Below, in pieces: positions 12,641-23,800 of a stretch of 64,000 nucleotides of DNA. The DNA is from Lates calcarifer. Its lineage: Eukaryota; Chordata; Actinopteri; Centropomidae. The stretch covers positions 15,177,116 to 15,241,115 of the forward strand of contig NC_066848.1 of assembly GCF_001640805.2 (NCBI RefSeq), written 5' to 3'. Both the position numbers and the translations under genes were made by a program. The notes beneath the pieces were generated by a model, which saw only the letters and a program-made list of their open reading frames with translations, ran no database searches and had not been told where the DNA came from. Within the stretch, counting starts at the first letter, position 1; each line of letters opens with the position of its first letter.

Positions 12641-12751
12641 TGTGATAGTGTAACTCAGTCATTAGTATACGAAAGTGCATTTGCTCATAATCAACTTAGA
12701 ATACACAAACATTTTATGTTGTAGACAAAACAGTGTTACATATAAAACATA

Positions 12752-13278
12752 CGCTCACCAAGCACTTTATTAGGAACACCTGTACACCTGCATCTTTGTG
12801 CAATGCAATCAACTTATTACGTGGCAGCAGTGCAGTGCATAAATTCATGCAGATACAGGTCAGGATGTTCACATCCCCACCACAATGGGGAAAAATGTGA
12901 CTTGGCGTCAACAGCATGAAACCATGGATCCAACCTGCCTTGTGTCAACAGTCCAGGCGGGTGGTGGTGGTGTAATGATGCGGGGAATCTCTTTATGGCC
13001 ACAATTTACCATCTTCTAATGGCTACTTCCAGCATGACAATGTACCATGACACAGAGCGAAAGACGTCATGAACATGTTAATGAGTTCAGTGTATTTCAG
13101 TGGCCTCCCCAGTCACCAGATCTGCATCCAACAGAACACCTCTGGGATGTGATGCAATCATGTCATCATGGACTAGAGTCTGAAAGGAAGGTTTTCAACA
13201 TCTCGTGGAATCAACAACAAAGAACTGAATCTGCACCTACCCAGATTTTGTATGCTGTTCCTAATAAAGTGCTGAGTG
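12752..13278 (+). mobile_element. Tc1-like transposon relic, internally deleted (copy A)
   Basis: The left end CGCTCACCAAGCACTTTATT is preceded by TA, the Tc1/mariner target. The right end, reverse complemented, shares AGCACTTTATTAGGAACA perfectly with the left end. Between the ends are collinear pieces of a Tc1 transposase. The whole is about 527 bp, whereas a complete fish Tc1 element is usually 1.2-1.6 kb, so most of the interior is lost, including the N-terminal helix-turn-helix DNA-binding region. The right-flanking TA has decayed. The element cannot make its own transposase. It is present at the same place in copy B (29010-29536). Confidence 0.93.
12903..13210 (+). pseudogene. Tc1 transposase remnant (C-terminal DDE region)
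   Basis: Recognisable transposase text begins at a WRQQHETMDPTCLVSTVQAG-like segment followed by a Gly-rich GGGGV. This corresponds to the segment just before and after the second catalytic Asp region of Tc1 proteins. After frame disruption and an internal deletion it resumes with the phrase WPPQSPDLHPTEHLWDV (from about 13098), the conserved Tc1 'WP.QSPDLNPIE.LWD' block, which carries the last catalytic residue of the DDE/DD34E triad. The N-terminal DNA-binding domain, the first catalytic Asp and much of the core are absent, and stops occur between the surviving blocks. The 90-codon frame at 13047-13319 covers only the last part and runs out of the element. The remnant is non-functional. Confidence 0.9.
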
Positions 13279-13284
13279 AGAGAG

Positions 13285-13324
13285 ACATCTCATGCACCGT
13301 CTGTCAATTCAGTGCATGAGATGT
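13285..13324. repeat. 13-bp perfect inverted repeat beside the Tc1 relic
   Basis: Arms ACATCTCATGCAC (13285-13297) and GTGCATGAGATGT (13312-13324) with a 14-nt spacer lie seven bases outside the right transposon end. They are identical in copy B (29543-29582). This could be the end of another decayed element or a chance hairpin; no function is apparent. Confidence 0.85.
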
Positions 13325-15286
13325 TGACAAATTTGGAAAATATGTCAAGTCAAACATGCCGGTAGCCTCAATTACACATGAATGTGTAAAATGTTTGGAT
13401 CACACAAATTCATACAGTAATGTATGACATTCATGCCAATGTAAAAATGCAAAAGAGCCCGTGTGACTCGATCAGATTAATGTTACACTGAAATCAGGAC
13501 AGGAGTATCCCCACTTCATTTTCATTTCAGTTATTTATTTATTTCAATCAATCATGAAAAAAAAACTAACAAATTCTACACTAGATGTTTTGCATTTGGT
13601 GTTGTGGCAAAAAAAAAAAAAACTACATTTGGAGGACAAAAAATTTGTCTTAAATATCATGCTTGGGTGTGACCAAGTAGTTACCATGCCACATAAAGGC
13701 ACTTCCATGGTTTGATTCTATTTACCTCTGTTACATGTCATAGCCCTCTCTCTCCTCTTGTTTCTTGTGTGCCCCTTTATTATCAGTGAGGGGAAAAATA
13801 ACAATAACAATAATAATAATAAGGAAAAATCATCTTTAACAAAAAAAAAATATCTCATTTACATTGTAAAGACACAGCAGCACAACACAAGGCAGAAACT
13901 TAGGGTCCCTTTCTCTCTATGTTGGCTAGTTGAGGATGATGGATTTTCCCTTTTGTCGACCTTGGTTTCACTAACTAAGCTGGCAAACCGAGCGATGACT
14001 GGCCTCCTCGTGTAAACACTGACATCAATTTCCTCTGAATGTAACCACCATACTGGAACCGCAAGTAATGGACTGCTTATAGGAGGATTGCACTAATCTG
14101 AACACAGAAATGGCAAGCTATTGGATTTCTTAAAAAGTAATTACATATTTCAGATGCAAGAAACTATTGTTTACTTGAGGATATGTGTAAGACAACTATT
14201 CAGGGAGATTAAGGTGTGATTGCAAAAGGCAAGATACAAGATACAAATATAATCTTAAGCATTTACTTTCAGTTGCTGTGTTTTAAACATGCAGTGTATC
14301 TGCCTAAGTTTTATATTACCTAAAAGGTTTGTCTTGTTTTTCATTGTTTGTCTCTGGCACTGGCATTTTTTAAATATTCCCTGCATCCTTTAAAGTTCCT
14401 GTAAATACTCAACAGCACGGGCGTCCTTGAGTAAAAATGTCTCATTTCCCTCATGGCTCTTCAGGCCGAGGAGCATTAGTAAATGCAAAATGCCAGTTAG
14501 AAGCAATACGCTGATGCTGACATGTCATTGTAAAATTTGTCATACAAGTAAGACAATAGCCTGCATACTGCAGCCATACTGAAAAACACCAGGAGACAGA
14601 TAAGCAATTTATTCTGTGGATGATTAATCAGGAATTGTATTGTAAGATTGCATTTATTAAATGCTCTCAGATGACCTTGGTTTTACTGACCAAGTGGGCA
14701 AACTGAGCATGTATGATCAGAGCTGGTCAGAACATTAATGACAACAGTAATACAACATTACAATACACATCTGATTGCATTGGCACTAACTCAGTGTGAC
14801 ACTGTGTTTCATCTGGGTTAAAGTGGCCTGGTCTTGGAATTACATTAACATTACATGTCACGTGCAGTGGCCTTATGTAGCACAACATGGAGATAAATGA
14901 ATCTCTGATCTGTTCCTTAGGCATCCCTGGAGACAGTCCATACAAAAAAAAGTTGCATTGAGGTGCATTGAATATCAATCCAATGCCTCATCAAAAACAG
15001 ACTTTTAACTGTGCTTTATATCTGTGCATAACAAAACTGAATACTATGAACACTCTCAGTTGTAAGTTTATTATATACAGTTATCTAAAACTACACGTAA
15101 ACAGCCAACAGCCAATAATGAAACTAAGAAGTCATCGATGTTATGAACATTTTGGAAAGAGTATGTTGATTTTGGTGGCATTTTGCATCACACAGAGAAG
15201 GTTTGTGTTTGTTTAGGCTACCCTCATTGACATAAATATGGTGGATAAAATAATAGAAACATCTGTCTGTATAACACAGTGCAATT
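13325..15286. other. No gene; AT-rich with small length polymorphisms
   Basis: Contains short poly(A) runs, an AAT/AAC-type microsatellite (about 13798-13822), a 23-bp segment at 14556-14578 absent from copy B and a 7-bp tandem duplication near 15099-15112 absent from copy B. No coding or RNA gene recognised. Confidence 0.6.
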
Positions 15287-15342
15287 CATTTACATATGCT
15301 CATTTGGCAGATACTTTTATCCAAAGTGACTTACAAGTAAGG
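15287..15342 (+). repeat. Teleost repeat motif 'atttggcag…ttatccaaag.gacttac'
   Basis: CTCATTTGGCAGATACTTTT followed by ATCCAAAGTGACTTACAAG is a phrase seen in many dispersed fish repeats. A more decayed relative lies at 41638-41690. Copy B equivalent is 31511-31566. I leave the class open. Confidence 0.65.
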
Positions 15343-15358
15343 GACACATTTTAGCTAA

Positions 15359-15386
15359 GTGTACCTAATAAACTGGCAACTGAGTG
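15359..15386 (+). mobile_element. Solo right terminal repeat of a Tc1-like element
   Basis: GTGTACCTAATAAACTGGCA followed by ACTGAGTG and then TA matches the outer end of the Tc1 subfamily seen at 12752-13278 (…CCTAATAAAGTG…GAGTG, TA). No left end or transposase accompanies it, so this is an orphan end. Copy B equivalent is 31583-31610. Confidence 0.75.
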
Positions 15387-16587
15387 TATATTTTAGTATA
15401 CTTCTAAATAAGACTATTTTAGTCATGAGACAACAGCCTGTACATGTACTTTTACAACTACTTGCACAGTGTGTTTGTAAAAGCAAGACTATAAACAGAT
15501 TTACCTACTAAAATGAGCAGCTGCCTAACACTGATTGAAACAAAAGAAGAGGCTAAATGAAAGGACAGCTAACACAGTAATAGTAACAATAGGAACTGGC
15601 CCACAGAGGCTATTACAACATCTGACTGGTTGAAGTGAAAATGTCCAAAAAAAAAAAAAAATCTGCTTTCTAAGCTCAAAGCAAAAGGAAGATTAAACAA
15701 GAAGAATAGTCCTGATAGAGCTTTTGCTAAGTTTAAAATAATATAGTGTTGTGCATTATTGTACATTTCAGATAGTTGCGAGCATTTCGTTTTCATTCAT
15801 ATTGCTTCACTGAGAGAATTTGATCTTTTATTTTCACAAATGCTTGTATGACTCTGGAGATGGCGTTCTTTAATGACAAAACCATGTTCACTGCTGCTAA
15901 ACAAATGAAACCAGAAGGAGAAAGAAGCACACAGTGAAGGAGAATAATCTCTCTTAAATTTTTAGACTGTCCATTTTTAGACATCACAGTATTCTCTCCT
16001 CATTATTTTGATACCATGTTAAATATTAAAAGAAGCTCATTCCTGCTTTCCCTAGTGATTCAGTGAGTTCTCAACATTCTCTATTTGTTTTCAACCAGAT
16101 TTAATATTTGATGCTTAATATAATGATACTGATGAACATCATGATCCAGCTGATCGTCTGAACTGCAATTATTCTCTATGAGAGCGAATGTAGCACAGAA
16201 ATCAGTTCAACTGACGTAGAATCAGATTTGCTCTGATCTCTCCTGATTGCTTATTTCTGGAATACAGAATTAATCACTGAACATTGTTATGGGAATTGCC
16301 AACATGCCATCTTTTCTCCAGCAGAAGAAGAGTCAACAACATCTTCACAAACACACACATCACACACAAGAGAAGATAAAATCTGATTTTTTTATTTTTT
16401 TATTTTTGTCAGGTAAAGATGATTTGTATGAATCTGTGCTTTTACACTAACATGTTCCCCATTACGAAAAACACACACACAGACACAAGGCCATAGTTCC
16501 CAAGGTCACCCACCAAATAGGCAAACATGCACACACAGACTAGAATGTGTTGTCCAATGATAGCTCCACAGGGAGAACATGTGACCT

Positions 16588-16700
16588 CTTTGTCTCTCTT
16601 TCCTACTCTCCTTCTCTCATTTCACCTCCCCCATTTACATATTGCCTTCTATCCCCCTCTCTCTCTCTCTCTCTCTCCCTCTCCCTTCCTCCCTCACTTT
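16588..16700 (+). repeat. Polypyrimidine tract with (CT)n core
   Basis: Almost pure C/T DNA with a CT array at about 16657-16677 that is shorter in copy B. It sits immediately upstream of a short CpG-containing segment and is followed by a purine-rich tract, giving a pyrimidine-to-purine switch. Confidence 0.9.
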
Positions 16701-17040
16701 CATTTCGTGAGGCTGTCTTCAAGGCTGTGCGCGTCAGGCTCTACTAAGCGGACTGCCACCGAGCAGTGCTCCCCTGTCACTGGAACTTACCATGATGAAT
16801 GAGAGAGATACAGAGGGGAGAGCGAGAGGGAGGAAGGAGGACGATGGGGTGGGGTGGGGGGGCGGGGTCCAGCTGAAGAAATGAGGGACGGAGACATGAG
16901 AGGGTAAAGAATCAGAGTGAGAAAGAGACGTTACTGGAGTAGAATGACTGAAAGGATGAATGACGCTCACACATTCACAAATGTTTTTAGGAGGTCGTGC
17001 ATTCTCCACAAGGGGGAGCTGTTCGCTGCCAAGAGGTTTT
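16701..17040. promoter_or_regulatory. CpG-enriched core with purine tract; possible regulatory region
   Basis: Relative to its AT-rich surroundings this segment has many CpGs (for example GTGCGCGTC, AAGCGGAC, CACCGAG, GAGACGTTAC, GACGCTCAC, GGTCGTGC, GTTCGCTGCC). It also has a purine tract (about 16800-16932) and a G-quadruplex motif. On the complementary strand, 16785-16790 reads as a consensus 5' splice site directly after ATG (ATG|GTAAGT). However, the upstream sequence differs by a 1-bp indel between the two copies and is not convincingly coding. It may be a promoter or enhancer, or simply composition; not established. Confidence 0.3.
16846..16867 (+). other. Strong G-quadruplex motif
   Basis: Four G-runs of at least four guanines are separated by single T, T and C bases. 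Single-nucleotide loops between long G-runs are the most stable class of parallel quadruplex. Copy B (33063-33083) keeps the architecture with a 6-G third run and T as the last loop, so the folding potential is conserved although the exact sequence is not. Confidence 0.85.
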
Positions 17041-17393
17041 TCTTTGCATTCTTAATTAGCGAGGTCTTTATCCAGAACCAATAGCACAAATACAGGGATT
17101 ACAGATATAAACAAACACATGATACAGCTACTACACATTCTCTAAACAGGTCACTATGTTCTCATTTAATTCTAAACTGGGCAGAACAGTAAACCAAGAG
17201 AAACTCCAAGCTGATTGGTTGTTGCAGTCATTATGAGTACCAGAGGCCAGCATATGTCAGTATCAGGGAATCTGGGAACCTTTTCCACCACAGGTGTAAG
17301 AGTGGGCCCACTTTTTAATCAAAGAGATGGACTGGCTAAGTGTTGTGCAGCGTCTTGTAGAGTTAAAGCCAACTGAGGTGGTGGTGCAATTAC

Positions 17394-17426
17394 TTAGGAT
17401 CAATGAAGTTCTTATCTATCTATCTA
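17394..17426 (+). repeat. LINE 3'-end-like fragment with (TATC)n tail
   Basis: TTAGGATCAATGAAGTTCTT runs into ATCTATCTATCTA. An 'ggatcaataaagt' phrase running into short TATC repeats is typical of the 3' ends of fish LINEs such as Rex1-like elements. Copy B (33611-33643) reads CAATAAAG at the same place. No reverse transcriptase coding lies upstream, so this is a 5'-truncated stub. Confidence 0.55.
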
Positions 17427-19161
17427 GATATTTTTTATGTATCTTGTATTTTACATTGTAATTTTCAAGAATTCCCCCCGGCAGTGTATTAACATGTGAC
17501 CCTGATTCTATTTTTGTGCTCCAAACAAGTTCTAGTCTAGAAATATGAAAATGTTTGTAATGAAATAAAAGAAAAATACAGAATGGTCATAGAACATTCT
17601 GGAGACAAGCAGTGCAGACCAAGTTTCATTACCTACTACTCCAAATCATTACCACCGTATCACTTCAGTAAAAACCTGCCTGGCCTATATTCCGTCACAC
17701 CCATCATGGTAGGTTGTCAAGTCTATTTCTTGGATGAATATGAAGAGAAGCACAGGGAGAAAAAGCAATATCAGCACACAGAAAGGCTTTGATGCCAAGA
17801 TGTACACATCAAAAGCATAGCAGGACTGTTTATTTTGAGAGTGGGTTCTTTCTTCTGTCCCAAAAATGTATTAAAACAGACACATTGTCAATTCACCCAA
17901 AATAAAATTGCACACATGGGACTTTTAAGTGTACGTTAAGTGGATCATTAGTGGAGGGTTTACACTGTTTGGAAAATTCAAATATTGTTTAGTGTCCATC
18001 CATATTCTAGTTTAATACAGTTTCAGGAGGAAGTGAGAAATGGCCATTTCACCATCAAAAGTGAAAGCAGTGTTAAAAAACTGAGGTGAGTGGCTACCAC
18101 TGTGAGGTTAATGAAAGATGAGAGATGCAGAATAGATAAAGGTTGAATTTGTGATGAATAAGTGATGGATGCAGAGTACAGAAGGAGACAATACCAACAG
18201 ATGGAGGACAGAGTCAGAAAAAAACATCCTGTGTAGATTCATGTCATTCATTTAAGTTATACAAGCTCAAGTAAAATATCCACCACAGGACCTTTACTAT
18301 ACCAACACACTCTGGCGTCATATGATGTTCACCAAACCACAATGTTTTTTTATGTAAGGTCACAGCATCATGCCACACCTCTGTCCTACTTCCCAGCTAT
18401 TGTCCCTTGTCTATTGCCACACCTTGACTTTTTTCTATGTGGTGCATCTGCTGTGTGTTACAGACGTCAAAGGATGCAATGATGCAATGGTACGCAATGT
18501 AGACGGTGTTTGTGTTGCCCTGTTATTGTTGATACTGTTTCATCCCTCTTGTGTGAGGCCTCATCAGTTCTTATAAACTGTTTACAACCAATAAAACCTT
18601 CTGGATGATTATTGAAATATTTTCAGTGCTGCAGCTACAGAACAATTCAGTTGACACTTTTATTTTGAAGTGATATTAGAAGAAAATAGAGGATTATTAC
18701 ACATCTAGAATTAATGCAAAACAGTTCTCAGAATAACAAATAGATGCCTGACTGTTATTCCTTTCCGCACTTTACTGTAGAAGTCCTCTTTTAGACACAC
18801 ATATAGACACACACACACTCACATGCACACACACACACACACACACACTCATATGTACACACAGTTAAAATTAGCATCACTGCTGTCTTATCCACACAGG
18901 CGGAAAATCAGGAAAAGTGACTCTTGATGAAAACAGCACATTCCCCATAATGAAGGCTAGGAATTATCAGCAAAACTGAGAAATGATAATTAAAAGCTGA
19001 AATGAAAATTAACAGACAATGGAGAATAGAAAGTTAATGAGCTCCTCTACCCACTAAACTAATCCCAGCTCCTCTCCTCACTCAGCCGCGTGCGCTCACA
19101 CATGAGCACAAGCAAAACACAAGGGCAAACCTTACACACACAAGGACATTAACTTCTGGTC

Positions 19162-19199
<38 letters not shown>

Positions 19200-19480
19200 A
19201 GTTGTGGCCACAAAGAAACACAAACACCTGCTCAAACATCCACAAGCATATTAAAAAACATACAAAACATAACAACACTAATAATGAGTCACAAAAGTAA
19301 AGTCATTAATTATTATTATTTAATGAGGGTATGTAGGAAACAACAACAAATGGCATGTAGTAATGACTAGAATGTATATGTGGTGATGATTAGCTGCAGA
19401 GGGAGAATGTTTTATTATTATAGGTTTAAAGCATCTTACATCTCAGTCATAGAAGGCCACAACAAAATCAGCTAGCAGAA
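17427..19480. other. No gene; AT-rich with CA arrays
   Basis: Contains (AC)n at 18826-18848 and 19164-19194, both different in length in copy B. The short frames present here (for example 18370-18576) are kept open in copy B only because the two sequences are nearly identical, so this gives no evidence of coding. Confidence 0.6.
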
Positions 19481-19852
19481 AATGTGGAAGGGCTGATTGC
19501 TTGGTCTCTGTTTATCCAATTTGCTTTCTTTGCAGTGCATGTGCTCAGTCGGTCTCATTGTGACTGCTGGAGTTGGCTGTTCTGTTCTGCTTTGATAGTC
19601 TCTGGGTGACTGCATGCATAGAAAGTGCTGTCATATTGAGTTCCGTCGGTCTTAAAATCCTGACATGTGTGCGCTATAAATTGTCCAGGTGCTGCACTGC
19701 CTTCGTAGAGCAGTTACACCTTTTTCTCACATCAGGTAACATATAGAAAAGCGATGTTTGAAGCTCTCTTAAGAACCGTTCAACCAAAAAACTTCACAGT
19801 CAATAGCAGGGAGTCCTCAGCAATACACCTACAAAGTTTGAAGTCGATCCAG
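19481..19852 (+). repeat. Dispersed repeat family E, truncated by the gap
   Basis: Same element as 35751-36190. The first part is missing because copy A has a 90-bp deletion at its start, and the last 38 bp or so are cut off by the contig end. Single-base indels relative to copy B become more frequent here, as expected near a poorly covered contig end. Confidence 0.8.
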
Positions 19853-20852
19853 NNNNNNNNNNNNNNNNNNNNNNNNNNNNNNNNNNNNNNNNNNNNNNNN
19901 NNNNNNNNNNNNNNNNNNNNNNNNNNNNNNNNNNNNNNNNNNNNNNNNNNNNNNNNNNNNNNNNNNNNNNNNNNNNNNNNNNNNNNNNNNNNNNNNNNNN
20001 NNNNNNNNNNNNNNNNNNNNNNNNNNNNNNNNNNNNNNNNNNNNNNNNNNNNNNNNNNNNNNNNNNNNNNNNNNNNNNNNNNNNNNNNNNNNNNNNNNNN
20101 NNNNNNNNNNNNNNNNNNNNNNNNNNNNNNNNNNNNNNNNNNNNNNNNNNNNNNNNNNNNNNNNNNNNNNNNNNNNNNNNNNNNNNNNNNNNNNNNNNNN
20201 NNNNNNNNNNNNNNNNNNNNNNNNNNNNNNNNNNNNNNNNNNNNNNNNNNNNNNNNNNNNNNNNNNNNNNNNNNNNNNNNNNNNNNNNNNNNNNNNNNNN
20301 NNNNNNNNNNNNNNNNNNNNNNNNNNNNNNNNNNNNNNNNNNNNNNNNNNNNNNNNNNNNNNNNNNNNNNNNNNNNNNNNNNNNNNNNNNNNNNNNNNNN
20401 NNNNNNNNNNNNNNNNNNNNNNNNNNNNNNNNNNNNNNNNNNNNNNNNNNNNNNNNNNNNNNNNNNNNNNNNNNNNNNNNNNNNNNNNNNNNNNNNNNNN
20501 NNNNNNNNNNNNNNNNNNNNNNNNNNNNNNNNNNNNNNNNNNNNNNNNNNNNNNNNNNNNNNNNNNNNNNNNNNNNNNNNNNNNNNNNNNNNNNNNNNNN
20601 NNNNNNNNNNNNNNNNNNNNNNNNNNNNNNNNNNNNNNNNNNNNNNNNNNNNNNNNNNNNNNNNNNNNNNNNNNNNNNNNNNNNNNNNNNNNNNNNNNNN
20701 NNNNNNNNNNNNNNNNNNNNNNNNNNNNNNNNNNNNNNNNNNNNNNNNNNNNNNNNNNNNNNNNNNNNNNNNNNNNNNNNNNNNNNNNNNNNNNNNNNNN
20801 NNNNNNNNNNNNNNNNNNNNNNNNNNNNNNNNNNNNNNNNNNNNNNNNNNNN
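19853..20852. other. Assembly gap of exactly 1000 N
   Basis: A round-number run of N is a placeholder for a gap of unknown size joining two contigs. Frames that run through it (19754-20884 and 19780-21042) are meaningless. The sequence on its right (20853) matches position 4735, not a continuation of 19852, so the true distance here is probably negative (overlap). Confidence 0.99.
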
Positions 20853-23800
20853 ATGAGTGTGAGAGATACTGTATAATCAAATAGAGAGACAAAATGTCAG
20901 TGTCTGTCAAATCCTCCCTCCTGGCTGATCCAGAATTAATCACCGCTTTGATCCAACTTCTAACAAACCTACACACACAGACATTACACTCTTTTAAAGG
21001 TTCTGTATGAAGAAATACAAAAACCCTTGTTATTACTGACACCTGTGGCTGTTAAGTGAACTGCAGGCTTGCTCTTTTACTCACGTTTGCACACATATTC
21101 AAACTCCGTAAGCAGGCAGGCATGAGCATCCATTAACTTCTTACTGACCCCGTCAGTCTCTTTACCAGGCCTCACCCTGTGCATGCTGGGGTGCAAGAGT
21201 CACAGTCCAACCTTAACGATAACATTACTGAGGAAACAAGGAATAGTTAGCCAAGTAGCTGTAACTTACTTTCACTGATCCTGTGTTGGTTTGTTAGTAA
21301 ATGAAGTGAGCTTTTAGATTTACCAGCCAGATCAGCCCCTGGAGTATCAGCAGATGTTATCCACTCAACACAGTGGTTTGCTATCAATCTGTCCACGTTA
21401 GCAGGCAAGCTAATGACAAATTGCCAACAAATTTCACAGGCTTTACAGTAATGTTAGCTCACGTCCAATAGAAAGAGCCAGTAGGTTATGATCCCCAAAG
21501 CTGAACAAAGTTCCCTTCATAAATCAAATAAGTGAAATGCCCTGCTGATATTGACCATAGTTTTCCCCAGCGTCACTCCAATTCACATTTGGCCAAACAG
21601 GCTTCATGAAGATTTCTGTTGTTTGTTCTTGTGTGGAAATTGTGTTGGAGTATTTCTTGTGCTGGGGGCCAGTCATTTCATGCGCAGAAGAGAGACTTTT
21701 ATTGTGGCAAGGCACTCAGGAGGGGTGTTAGAGGCAATGGAGAAAGCTGGGAATTAATCTAATCTAATTAATCTAATTTTTAAAGCTGCATTACAATCTT
21801 TTCATGTATTGGTAATAAAAAGGTAATTATTACATATAAATTGCTTCAAATTCTCATACAGTAAAGTAAATTTAGGTGCTTGTAAGACACACACACAAGT
21901 AGACACACCTCCTACACACCTATTTTGAGTATCTGAAATGCCTCATGAGATACTTAACAGTGGTACTTTCTTCTGCCCATCCTCATTTTCTCCCCTCCTT
22001 CATCCTTCAAAGTTCCTCACCTTTCATTTTCTCCTGCTTTCTTATGTACCATCCTTTTATCTTCCTCTCCTCACCATCCTTCCTTAATTTCTGTCTTTCA
22101 TCCATCCCTCTCTGCATTCCTCCCCCTCTTCTTATTCTATCGGTGCTTTCATTCCTCCCCCCCTCTCCTCTCCTTTCCTTTGTGGTTTGTTCCATTCATT
22201 GTTATTCTGCACACCACCAACTGCAAGGCAGGTAATCTGATGGACAAAATGGTCGCCATACTGTGTGTACGTATGTGCACGTGTGTATCTGTCTCCACAT
22301 GTGTGGAAATGCCCGTATGTGTGTGCATGGAACTGTGTTGGTGTCTCTGTGTGTAGGGGTGTGTGTATGCGTGTGTTTTTTTTAAGTGTGTGCCTATGTT
22401 GGTGTATGTGTGTGTTGATGTGGCACTGAATGGCTGCAACAACGCAATTCTTCTTCTGTCACTGGAGTCCATTAAGTCTCCACCTTCTATACCTACAGTC
22501 CGTGTGTTTTTTATTTATGTGTGTGTGTGTGTGGTGTGTGTGTGTGTGTGTTTTTTCTGACAAATGCACTTTACCAGTGCACAGGTAGGAGGGGCACTTG
22601 GGCTGAAGGATGCATTTGTTTGTTTGCTGGTGCATGTGTGCAAATGTACTAAGACAGGTGGTGTGTGTGTGTGTGTGTGTGTGGTCCTTCCTGTGCACTG
22701 AGGTGTGGTTTATGAACTGACAAGTACTTTTCGGACAGAGTTTGGAACCCTCTGTTCCTTTCAGAATCACTCTCTGCACAAACAACATGAAGGTTTTTTT
22801 CAAGTAATAACCAGAAAGATGCTCTGACAATGACAACATGTGTAAAGATCCATGTCAGGCCATATGTTTATTGAAAAGTTATTCACAATTAGCCACCAGT
22901 ATTTTGAGGCAGAGGGAGATTTGCCTCCACAGAGTATAGAAACCCACTTGGTTAGGTTTAGGGAAAGATGATGACTCTCTTTACCTTTACTGTTCATTCT
23001 GAAACAGTGCTACATCTGGAACTGGCAAACGTTTTAGCATTAAACTGACACTGCTAATGCAGAGTAGCTTTATCTCAGAATAATAGAATACATGGAGGCA
23101 TCTTTCCAACTGTTCAGCTTTATCAGAAAATGTGTAAATACAACCAGGAAGGCTTCAAAGTTACTAAGTTAGTTACACCACAGATGACACGTGCCTCCTC
23201 AAATATGTCAATACATGTCAGGGCTACAGTGGCTATGGGAAGACCACATGGGGATGTGTGATTTGGTCAGCTTGGGCTGCTTATATTCTTTTCCTACAAT
23301 GCTCTGATTCCACTTGAGATTGTGGATAGTGACACAACACAAAGTGTGTGCAGCATTTAGCAAAGCCACCTCCACTGCCACAAATGCAGCAACATAAATA
23401 TGGCGACTGAGTGCAATACCTCCAAGTTCCTGGACCTGATCACGATCACAATATTAATGAGAGAGATCAGATTCTGAATTACATCAAAAACCACATGGTA
23501 TCCATGGCAACCCTTTGTGTTGATGGCTGGATATGAATCATTCGAGATGGCAAGTGTAAATGGGGCAAAGCTTTAGTTGGAGTTGATAATAAATATTTAT
23601 GGATGTTGTACATTGTTGTCTTAAAGCTTGGTTTGGCTCAGATAATGTGCCAACCTGTTGTACTGGATGCAGGACCTTTCTTTATTCATCCCCCCCGCGC
23701 TGTAATATTACATATGTTCTTTAACACAGAATGGTTTGATGTCCACTGACCCCTTCACTCACATATACACAACAACTTCAAATGTCTGTTTGGATAAATA

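Larger units (their letters stand above)
4735..19852 (+). repeat. Duplicated 15.1-kb interval, copy A (probable haplotig)
   Basis: Every landmark here recurs in the same order and orientation from 20853. The two copies start identically (ATGAGTGTGAGAGATACT) and copy A stops at GAAGTCGATCCAG against the N gap. Differences are sparse substitutions, length changes in dinucleotide and homopolymer runs, and a few larger indels. Relative to copy B, copy A lacks 142 bp (at about 11330), 15 bp (at about 11562) and 90 bp (at about 19480). It has 23 extra bp at 14556-14578 and a tandem duplicate of 7 bp near 15100. Contig 1 appears to be 1-19852. I read this as one allele of a single locus, not a true segmental duplication. 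Confidence 0.93.

Noticed and set aside
12174..12653. Four overlapping plus-strand frames of 62-88 codons
   Set aside because: All are Ser/Phe/Leu/Pro-rich readings of one pyrimidine tract in different frames.
12714..13002. Complementary-strand frames over the Tc1 relic
   Set aside because: The recognisable transposase is on the plus strand; these are shadows.
19754..21042. Open frames of 376 and 420 codons across 19754-20884 (+) and 19780-21042 (-)
   Set aside because: They exist only because the 1000 Ns contain no stop codons. The real residues at each end are repeat DNA (family E) and the start of copy B.
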